A stretch of 8,722 nt of DNA from Cloacimonetes bacterium UBA5456 (GTDB lineage Bacteria > Cloacimonadota > Cloacimonadia > Cloacimonadales > Cloacimonadaceae). Within the stretch, counting starts at the first letter, position 1; every line of letters starts with the position of its first letter. The DNA is taken from NCBI GenBank assembly GCA_002427325.1, contig DIQS01000030.1:9706-18427 (forward strand). Direction: 5' to 3'. Position numbers and translations under genes: made by a program. The notes under the pieces are model-generated. The model was not told the origin of the DNA, ran no database searches, and saw nothing but the letters and a program-made list of their open reading frames with translations. Positions 1 through 5,937 of this stretch are shown in pieces.

Positions 1-26
1 ATCATGACCATATCATGACCAGAACC
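1..26. repeat. Left copy of 26-base terminal direct repeat
   Basis: Identical to 8697-8722, and contains two of the 11-bp units (TCATGACCATA at 2-12 and TCATGACCAGA at 13-23). Positions 27-48, between it and the C4/G4 hairpin beyond the M14 terminator, show no gene or other signal. Confidence 0.95.
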
Positions 27-67
27 ATCTAAGGAAGGCATAGGAAACACCCCAAAATAAGGGGCGT

Positions 68-104
68 AAAAAAAAGAGAAACCACTCATGCGGCTTCTCT
101 TTTT
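68..104 (-). terminator. Intrinsic terminator after the M14 peptidase gene
   Basis: On the minus strand, starting 17 bases after the TAG stop, a perfect 10-bp stem (AAAAAGAGAA, 104-95, with TTCTCTTTTT, 80-71) closes a 14-base loop. Two inner G-C pairs are possible. The 3' side runs into eight T residues (75-68). The A-rich 5' arm means it could also work weakly on the plus strand. Just beyond it, 49-66 forms a second small hairpin with C4/G4 arms. Confidence 0.85.
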
Positions 105-121
105 ATATTAGAATTTCTAAT

Positions 122-2428
122 CTATTTCATCAAAATCATCTTTCTGCTTTTTGCAAAAGTCTCGGTTTTGAGGCGATAGAAATATACTCCGCTGGACACC
201 TCTTTACCGCTTTGGTCTTTGCCGTTCCACACGAAATAATGGTCTCCAACGCTTTGTGTTCCAGGCGCATAGCGATAGACAAGCTGTCCGCGAACGTTGT
301 AGATATCAAGGCAAACATCCTGTGCTTGACCCAGGCTGTAGGTGATCTTCGTTTCTGGATTAAAAGGATTGGGGAAGTTTGGATAAAGCACTGCAAGAGC
401 GGGGCTTTGGCTCACTTCATCTTCATTGGAAACAGCCTCGCCGGTGACGATTTTGATGTTGTCAATCGTCCAGCCGGGATCGGTCATTTTGTCGTCAATG
501 CTATCATCTTGCAGGCGGAAACGGAAATATAGTTCCTGTCCGGCAAGCGCGCTGATATCAACATATTCTTTCTGCCACCAATCGTGACGTCCTGATTTTC
601 TCCAGATTTCTTCCCACTCATCACCATCAGGTGAGACCTCTATCGTGACGGGGTCAAACTCCCATTCTGTATAGAGATGCGAATCGAAATAGAGCAAGAG
701 TGAGCTGTTATTGGGCAGGCTTATCTTGCTTGTAGGTCTGATCCAAACGTCGCAATTCTGAGCGTAATGCCCGCGTCCGCCCCAGCTATCGGTGATGGCA
801 TATCCGGCGGTTGCGAGTTCATTTTGCAAGACCCATGGACCTTCGATTTCCCAACCTGAAATGCCGTCTTCCCAGTCCTCGCTGAATACGGTTTCAATCG
901 CTGAAAGATAGAAGTGGTGCATGTTTGCGCCGGGGTTGAGCGTGATAGTTTCGCGATAGGGATAATATCCTTCGGCAAAGATCGTGATGGGATATTCGCC
1001 TTCAAATCCGTGGTAAATATAATCTCCTTCTATGTTTAGCACATCTTCAAAGACATCACCGATACGGATCTCTGCGCTGATTGGACCTTCAGGTGAATTG
1101 ACTGAACCATAAAGGATTGCGGATTCTTTGGGAGTTAATGCCACGTTCTTGTATGTCCAACTACTGTTATTTACGATCACGTTGGGAAGTTCCAAGTCCC
1201 AATATCCTCTTTGGCGATAGAGCAGGGAATAGTTTCCATTGCCGATCGGTCTGTAATAAAGTCCGGTATCAGGATTCGAGGTGCGGGGATGGAACCAAGG
1301 TGCATGTCTTTGCTGCACAACGATTTCAGCCTCGATTGGCGCACCGGTCACGCTGTCTGTGATGCGTCCGGTGAGCAGAGAGTTTGAAGGCGAGGTCGAG
1401 GAGAAAGGCATGGCGCGCTCCAACATCCACCAAACGCCGTTGGTGCATCGCGCTACGGTGTCCAACATGATGGTTTCATTGGGCTGCAAGTTGCGCGTTC
1501 CGCATTCAATGAGCAGTTGTATCGTGCCATATTGCTTATACATCCAGTCGTGGAAAGCGCCTTGACGACTGGCGTTGGGATAAAATTCGTATGTTCCTAT
1601 GCCCTCTTTTTGTATCTGATTTGCAGCACCTTGGGCGATTGAGCGGGCAAAATTGTGGTCAGGAGAGGGGCGAACGTCTTTCCAATTGAAGGAATAATAG
1701 ACCTTTTCGGAGAAGTTGCCCGTGCGAGAGGAGTGCCAGCAAATGCTATAGACAAACTTCTTTTCATCGGAGAGGCGTTTGATGGCCTGCACTTCGCTCT
1801 CACTCATAGGATAGGGTCCGCGGTAATAGTCATAAGGCTCGTTTCCGCCGCCTTGCAGGAGGGTGTCTCCATGAACGAAGTTAAAGTCGAAGTTACGATT
1901 GATATCCACGCCGTCAATGTCGTATCCGACTTGGGGAGAATAGTCAAAAATGCCGTTGTGATTGGTGTCGTGTTTGTTCTTTCGATAAGAAGTGTCAAGA
2001 TTGTCGGTCACCACTTTATGTCCTTCCGGATTGAGCGTGGGAATCCACCAAGTATCAAGCTGATAGAGCCATGCGCCATAGGGAGCTTGAGTGCGATTTG
2101 CCAGGAGTTCTTCGATGTTACTCATGGTGATTTGCACTCCGAGAACTTCCTCGGCATGAACTTGTCCCACAAAGAGTAAGGCGGGCTTTTCCCAGTCGCC
2201 GTTGACGTTCGTCGTGAGCTGCATGGCGTAGATGGGAACTTCATCCTGTTGGGAATATCCAATCATGTGCACCTTTGCATGTGTGGGGTAGAGGTCTTCC
2301 AGTTCGAAAAGTCGCGTAACGACTTCATCATAAGTATAATAGCACTCCGGTAACGGGGGTAGGTTTGCCCGAAGTGCGAGCGGTAATAAGAGCATTGTAA
2401 TTACTATAAAAAGGAGATGTTTTTTCAT
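122..2428 (-). CDS. Secreted M14 zinc carboxypeptidase with C-terminal T9SS-like sorting domain
   Basis: Predicted exported metallocarboxypeptidase of 768 residues. Residues 1-21 form a signal peptide (MKKH, a hydrophobic run, then LRA). The M14 catalytic domain spans about 30-340. Zinc ligands are H91 and E94 in HAEE and H232 in CWHSS; N177-R178 in DINRNF and R149 fit the substrate carboxylate site; E308 in LLIECG is the expected catalytic glutamate. Two carboxypeptidase-regulatory-like beta domains follow (about 352-432 and 438-510), then a MAM or choice-of-anchor-like domain (about 515-662, starting EDWEDGISGW). A FlgD-like/type A sorting domain ends the protein (about 680-768, YPNFPNPFNP to GVYFYRL). 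The ATG has AGGAGT (2434-2439) upstream. All key residues are present, so it is probably active. The likely role is trimming extracellular peptides, at the cell surface or released. The exact specificity cannot be read. It may be read through from the M42 gene 69 bases upstream. Confidence 0.93.
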   Translation of the reverse strand: MKKHLLFIVITMLLLPLALRANLPPLPECYYTYDEVVTRLFELEDLYPTHAKVHMIGYSQQDEVPIYAMQLTTNVNGDWEKPALLFVGQVHAEEVLGVQITMSNIEELLANRTQAPYGAWLYQLDTWWIPTLNPEGHKVVTDNLDTSYRKNKHDTNHNGIFDYSPQVGYDIDGVDINRNFDFNFVHGDTLLQGGGNEPYDYYRGPYPMSESEVQAIKRLSDEKKFVYSICWHSSRTGNFSEKVYYSFNWKDVRPSPDHNFARSIAQGAANQIQKEGIGTYEFYPNASRQGAFHDWMYKQYGTIQLLIECGTRNLQPNETIMLDTVARCTNGVWWMLERAMPFSSTSPSNSLLTGRITDSVTGAPIEAEIVVQQRHAPWFHPRTSNPDTGLYYRPIGNGNYSLLYRQRGYWDLELPNVIVNNSSWTYKNVALTPKESAILYGSVNSPEGPISAEIRIGDVFEDVLNIEGDYIYHGFEGEYPITIFAEGYYPYRETITLNPGANMHHFYLSAIETVFSEDWEDGISGWEIEGPWVLQNELATAGYAITDSWGGRGHYAQNCDVWIRPTSKISLPNNSSLLLYFDSHLYTEWEFDPVTIEVSPDGDEWEEIWRKSGRHDWWQKEYVDISALAGQELYFRFRLQDDSIDDKMTDPGWTIDNIKIVTGEAVSNEDEVSQSPALAVLYPNFPNPFNPETKITYSLGQAQDVCLDIYNVRGQLVYRYAPGTQSVGDHYFVWNGKDQSGKEVSSGVYFYRLKTETFAKSRKMILMK

Positions 2429-2497
2429 GTTTAACTCCTGAATTATTCCTAATTTATTCGTGTATGTGCAATTTTTGCGCCATATCGGTTAAAACCA

Positions 2498-3523
2498 TCA
2501 TGCGCCGATGTATGCGCGTAAGAGTTTTAGCGTGTTATCCACGGCTTTGGTGTGGGTTCTTTCATAGCCGTGGGAGGCAAAGACGCCGGGACCAATCAGG
2601 GCATGTTTGATGTCATAACCAGCGCGTAGAGCGGCTTCCACGTCTGAGCCATAGAAGGGATAGATATCCATGGCATAGTCGAGTTTCAGCTCTTTTGCGA
2701 GATTGATCAGAGCGGTGGTGACCTCATAGTTATAGGGTCCGCCGCTGTCTTTTGCGCAGATGGAAACCTTGTATTCATCGGTCTGAAGGTCGTCGCCGAT
2801 TGCGCCCATGTCAACGGAGATCATCTCCACTGTGTCGTCTGCAAAGCCGCTTGATGCGCCATGTCCGACCTCTTCATAGGTGGTGAAAAGAATACTTATC
2901 TTGCGCTTTGGGCTCAGCTTCTTGTCTGCAATCTCTTTGGCGAGGGCAAGGAGTATCCCCGCGCTGGCTTTGTCGTCTAAATGACGGCTTTTGATGAAGC
3001 CGGAGGGGGTGAGAATGCAGCGTGGGTCGAGGGATACAAAGTCTCCGCTGCTGATGCCGAGAGCGAGGGTTTCGTCGCGGGTTTTCACGATCTCATCAAG
3101 GACTATCTCCATGCCTTCATCGTTGCGCTTAGCTCCGCCGCTATCACGGTTTACATGCACCGCCGGTTCGTTTATATACACTGTTCCTGTGTAGGTCTTG
3201 TCATCGCGGGTGTGAACCGTCACATTCTCTTGCTCGATGTTGTTTGCAGGGAAGCCGCCGAGCATGGTGAAACGCAGACAGCCATTGCTTTTGATCGAGC
3301 GCACCATGAGTCCGAGGGTATCTACATGAGCGGCGAGAACCAGATGTTCACCTTCTCCGCCGAGACAGGCAGAGACCGAGCCTTTGCGCGAAAACTTAGG
3401 TTCAAATCCCATCTTGCTCAGTTCTTCAGCGATGTGTTTACAGATGTCATGAGTAAAGCCGGTGGGGCTGGGTATCTTGCATAGTTCGAGTATCTTATCG
3501 ACTGCAAAGTTTGTATTTTCCAC
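2498..3523 (-). CDS. M42 family aminopeptidase (TET/glutamyl aminopeptidase type)
   Basis: Cytoplasmic dinuclear-metal aminopeptidase of 341 residues, a normal length for M42; there is no signal peptide. The metal ligands and catalytic residues are all visible: H66 and D68 in AAHVDTLG, D183 in RHLDDKAS, catalytic E217 with ligand E218 in TYEEVGHG, D238 in SVDMG, and H324 in SHGYERTHTKA. Characterised relatives form large tetrahedral complexes that shorten peptides released by other proteases; residue preference cannot be predicted from sequence. The start is GTG, chosen because a strong AAGGAGGAG Shine-Dalgarno (3526-3534) sits just upstream and the N-terminus (ENTNFAVDKILELCKIPSPTG) aligns with the usual start of the family. 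It lies 14 bases after dxr and is probably co-transcribed with it. It is sometimes named endoglucanase M or cellulase, but the motifs show a peptidase. Confidence 0.94.
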   Translation of the reverse strand: MENTNFAVDKILELCKIPSPTGFTHDICKHIAEELSKMGFEPKFSRKGSVSACLGGEGEHLVLAAHVDTLGLMVRSIKSNGCLRFTMLGGFPANNIEQENVTVHTRDDKTYTGTVYINEPAVHVNRDSGGAKRNDEGMEIVLDEIVKTRDETLALGISSGDFVSLDPRCILTPSGFIKSRHLDDKASAGILLALAKEIADKKLSPKRKISILFTTYEEVGHGASSGFADDTVEMISVDMGAIGDDLQTDEYKVSICAKDSGGPYNYEVTTALINLAKELKLDYAMDIYPFYGSDVEAALRAGYDIKHALIGPGVFASHGYERTHTKAVDNTLKLLRAYIGA

Positions 3524-3537
3524 TACTCCTCCTTTAT

Positions 3538-4692
3538 TTATTGAAGCTTATATTGTGATAGTATTTTATCGTAAGTTTCTTGATTGATTCTGATGAGCTC
3601 ATCCAGAGCGGGAAAGGCGATTTGCTGGGCTTTCTGCAAGCTTTCTTCCACGATCGGGTGTATTTGTGTAAAAGAGATAATACGCCCCAAAAAGAGCTTC
3701 ATGGAGGCTTCTACGGCGGCGTTTATCACGGTGGGGATGATCCCGCCGGCGCGTGCAGCTTCGAGCCCGAGATAGTAAAGCGGGTAACGTTCTTGCTCAA
3801 TTGCTTCGAAAGTGAGGCTAAAGTGATCCAAAAGCTCAGTCTGAACAAGCTCGGATTTGAATCGCTTGGGATAGCTCAGCGCATAGAGAATGGGCAGCTT
3901 CATATCCGGCGTGCCGAGTTGTGCAATCAGCGAGCCATCAATGTATTGCACCAATGAATGTATCACCGATTGCGGGTGTATAATCGCCTCAATTTGCTCG
4001 TAAGGGATGTCAAAGAGCCAGTGCGCTTCCATCACTTCCAAGGCTTTGTTAAACATCGTTGCGCTGTCCAAGGTGACCTTCGCGCCCATATCCCAGTTGG
4101 GGTGTTTAAGCGCCATTTCCGGCGTGATAGAGCCGAAGTCTGAGAGGGGATATCTGCGAAATGCGCCGCCTGATGCCGTGATAATCAGCTTCTTGATCTC
4201 ATCTTTGGGACTCTCGCCAAGTGCTTGGAAGATTGCGCTATGTTCGCTATCTACAGGCAGGATGCGCGCGTCTTTGAAGCTCTCATGCACGAGATGTCCG
4301 CCTAAGACCAAGGACTCTTTATTTGCCAGAGCCAAGCTCTTTCCACGCTCGAGAGTGGCAAAGGTGGCTCTTATTCCTGCCGAGCCGCCAATTGCATTCA
4401 GGGCAATGTCATAGTCCTCATTTTTGAGTAAGTAAATCAGCTCGTCTTCGCCGAAGTATATCTTCCTTTTGGGGTGTAGAGTCCTGATTCTTTCTTGGAG
4501 GGAAGCTTGCGCGATGCCGGTGAAAACCAGCGTGGGAATGTCAAATTCTTCGGCGAGATTGCAGAGCTTTTCCCAGTTAGAATGAGCGGAGGCGAGGCTT
4601 ATCTTGAAATGGGGGCTTTGCTCACGGACTACTTCAAAAGTGGAGCTTCCGATTGAGCCGCTTGCTCCTAAGAGAGCTATCTTTTTTACCAT
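3538..4692 (-). CDS. dxr: 1-deoxy-D-xylulose 5-phosphate reductoisomerase
   Basis: Converts 1-deoxy-D-xylulose 5-phosphate to 2-C-methyl-D-erythritol 4-phosphate with NADPH, the committed step of the non-mevalonate isoprenoid pathway, in the cytoplasm. The protein has 384 residues, the usual length. It has the N-terminal NADPH loop GASGSIG (9-15), NKESLVLGG (124-132), the metal and substrate residues D148, S149 and E150 in VDSEHSA, TASGGAFR (172-179), HPNWDMG with H197, and TLDSATMFNKALEVMEAHW (207-225) carrying N215, K216 and E219. HPQSVIHSLVQY follows at 239-250. All expected active-site residues are present. The ATG overlaps the last 7 bases of the upstream barrel gene (ATGGTAA), and no clear Shine-Dalgarno is seen, which suggests translational coupling. 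The usual dxr neighbours (uppS, cdsA, rseP, frr) are absent here. Confidence 0.97.
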   Translation of the reverse strand: MVKKIALLGASGSIGSSTFEVVREQSPHFKISLASAHSNWEKLCNLAEEFDIPTLVFTGIAQASLQERIRTLHPKRKIYFGEDELIYLLKNEDYDIALNAIGGSAGIRATFATLERGKSLALANKESLVLGGHLVHESFKDARILPVDSEHSAIFQALGESPKDEIKKLIITASGGAFRRYPLSDFGSITPEMALKHPNWDMGAKVTLDSATMFNKALEVMEAHWLFDIPYEQIEAIIHPQSVIHSLVQYIDGSLIAQLGTPDMKLPILYALSYPKRFKSELVQTELLDHFSLTFEAIEQERYPLYYLGLEAARAGGIIPTVINAAVEASMKLFLGRIISFTQIHPIVEESLQKAQQIAFPALDELIRINQETYDKILSQYKLQ

Positions 4693-5639
4693 GAATAGCT
4701 TAAGGATACTCTTTGCGTGTGACCGAGTCCATTCTCTGCCTTGTTTTTGAAGGCATAATTTAGCCCGAAATCATAGAGATTGAGCGCTACTCCGGCGGTG
4801 AAGCTATCTGTGTCATATCCGCCCATGATGCCGAGCGCAGGGATGGGGCGCAGCATGATTCCGGCATGAAACTCGCTTCTGATGCCGTCGCTGCTGGCAT
4901 TCTCTCTTTGCTCATAAAAGTTCTGCGCTCTGAGCGCGACATGCACGGGGATGTTTTTGGAGCTAATTTCAAAGTTTGAAGAGAGTTCCATGTCGAGATT
5001 GGGCAGGGCTACTTCGTGAGTGGAGTTTTCCCAGAGGATTTGTGTGCCGAAGAAGTCGCGCAGATTAAGCCCTAAATCAAGGTGTTTATTTATCTTATAA
5101 TATGCACCGAGATCAGCACCAAAGCCATATCCACTATGCTCTGCAAGGTTGCGATATGCCAGTTTGGGCGAGATGCCGAAGGCAAAGTTTTCCGAGAGCG
5201 CACGCCCGAAAGAGCCAGACAGGATGAGGTCTTGATTGCTGATGGTTTTATAGGCATAAGGACGGTTGCTATCGGAGATATCTTCGTCTTCATTTTCGAG
5301 GAGGGTGAGCTTGACCTTATCGATCTTGAGGTGATTGACAGTGAGCGAGAAGCCTTGTCCAAAGCGCATAGAGAGTTGATTTTGCGCCAGCAATCCATCA
5401 AAGAAGTTGCTGTGCATTATCTCCGCACTGCGATTATTATCCAGTGCCGGCAGGGCAGGATTCCACCATCCCGAAGCATGAGAAGAGGGCAGACACAATC
5501 CCGTGTTTCCCATGGCATTATTCATAGCACCGGGGCTAAAGGTGAAGATCTCTCCCGCATAGTTATTCCCCAAAAGAGGTAAAACCGCGAGGAGGATCAA
5601 GGTGATCAGCAAAACACTTCTTTTCATATTTTTAGTCAT
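4686..5639 (-). CDS. PorV/PorQ-like outer-membrane beta-barrel protein
   Basis: A 317-residue predicted outer-membrane protein. A short basic N-terminus and hydrophobic run (KRSVLLITLILLAVLPLLG, residues 6-24) look like a signal peptide. The segment FSPGAMNNAMGNTG...SGWWNPALPAL (34-66) matches the small-residue/MGNTG/WNPA pattern at the start of PorV/PorQ (UPF0164-like) barrels. The rest alternates polar and hydrophobic residues in beta strands with turns such as NKHLDLGLNLRD, and the protein ends VSLSYSW with the aromatic terminal residue common in barrels. PorV is a type IX secretion shuttle in Bacteroidota, but this broad family also has members of unknown role, so the function here is inferred. 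The start is uncertain: neither the first ATG (5639) nor the in-frame ATG at 5627 has a clear Shine-Dalgarno, and the latter gives a cleaner signal peptide. Confidence 0.72.
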   Translation of the reverse strand: MTKNMKRSVLLITLILLAVLPLLGNNYAGEIFTFSPGAMNNAMGNTGLCLPSSHASGWWNPALPALDNNRSAEIMHSNFFDGLLAQNQLSMRFGQGFSLTVNHLKIDKVKLTLLENEDEDISDSNRPYAYKTISNQDLILSGSFGRALSENFAFGISPKLAYRNLAEHSGYGFGADLGAYYKINKHLDLGLNLRDFFGTQILWENSTHEVALPNLDMELSSNFEISSKNIPVHVALRAQNFYEQRENASSDGIRSEFHAGIMLRPIPALGIMGGYDTDSFTAGVALNLYDFGLNYAFKNKAENGLGHTQRVSLSYSW

Positions 5640-5667
5640 GGCTACGGCTGTGGTGAAACAATTTGGA

Positions 5668-5698
5668 ATAATGATCCGGGCAAATCACATGGAGTCAA
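5668..5698 (-). promoter_or_regulatory. Weak candidate promoter for the barrel-dxr-M42 cluster
   Basis: TTGACT (5698-5693) and CATTAT (5673-5668) are separated by 19 bases on the minus strand. Transcription would start near 5661, about 20 bases before the barrel start codon. The -35 is good, but the long spacer and 4/6 match at -10 make this tentative. Read-through from the tRNA is an alternative. Confidence 0.3.
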
Positions 5699-5733
5699 GT
5701 CTCCGAGATGAGTAAATCATTGCCCAAACACAG

Positions 5734-5772
5734 TTGCAGCGTTCTGCCGTAATCCAAAGGCTGCAAGGCTGC
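5734..5772. repeat. Tandem octamer and inverted repeat between the tRNA and the barrel gene
   Basis: AAGGCTGC occurs twice back to back (5757-5764 and 5765-5772). TTGCAGC at 5734-5740 is a perfect 7-base inverted match to GCTGCAA at 5760-5766, which spans the junction of the two octamers, and its GCAGC core can also pair with the second copy. The arrangement could give two alternative hairpins if transcribed, but no known riboswitch pattern is visible. Confidence 0.5.
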
Positions 5773-5807
5773 GTCATGATCACAACAATGCTTAAGAACA
5801 AAAAAAA

Positions 5808-5883
5808 TGGTGGGCCCAGAGGGACTCGAACCCCCAACCATCCGGTTATGAGCCGGAAGCTCTACCAGCTGAGCTATAGGCCC
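5808..5883 (-). tRNA. tRNA with anticodon CAU (elongator Met or Ile2)
   Basis: A complete 76-base cloverleaf with encoded CCA (5810-5808). The acceptor stem is GGGCCTA/TGGGCCC with one wobble and A at the discriminator. The D arm is GCTC/GAGC, the anticodon stem TCCGG/CCGGA has loop CTCATAA giving CAU, and the T arm is GGGGG/CCCTC with loop TTCGAGT. The anticodon stem lacks the three G-C pairs of initiator tRNA and position 1 pairs with 72, so it is not fMet. C4-G69 and C5-G68 resemble determinants reported for lysidine-modified tRNA-Ile2 in E. coli, but phylum differences prevent a firm choice between Met and Ile2. Eight T residues follow directly (5807-5800) and may help end transcription. 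Confidence 0.96.
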
Positions 5884-5900
5884 CACGCATTGTATCATCC

Positions 5901-5929
5901 CTTAGAATTTACATTCATCTTTTTGTCAA
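5901..5929 (-). promoter_or_regulatory. Likely promoter of the CAU tRNA
   Basis: A consensus TTGACA (5929-5924) is followed after exactly 17 bases by TCTAAG (5906-5901) on the minus strand, with an A-rich stretch upstream. Transcription would start near 5894, giving about 10 bases of 5' leader before the mature tRNA. It sits in the 54-base gap after the leuS stop, so the tRNA need not depend on leuS transcription. Confidence 0.5.
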
Positions 5930-5937
5930 TTGTTTTT

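Noticed and set aside
1655..2179. Plus-strand open frame of 174 codons inside the M14 gene, and similar ones in dxr (3580-3957) and M42 (2981-3484)
   Set aside because: All are in the codon-aligned antisense frame of strongly supported genes and show no domains.
2442..2471. Possible promoter TTGCAC-18-AATAAT before the M14 gene
   Set aside because: Transcription would begin near 2435, inside the Shine-Dalgarno, so it would not give a normal leader. Read-through from the M42 gene is as plausible.
5695..5898. Small minus-strand open frame containing IAQLVELPAHNRMVGGSSPSGP
   Set aside because: This is the translation of the tRNA gene itself, a common spurious annotation.
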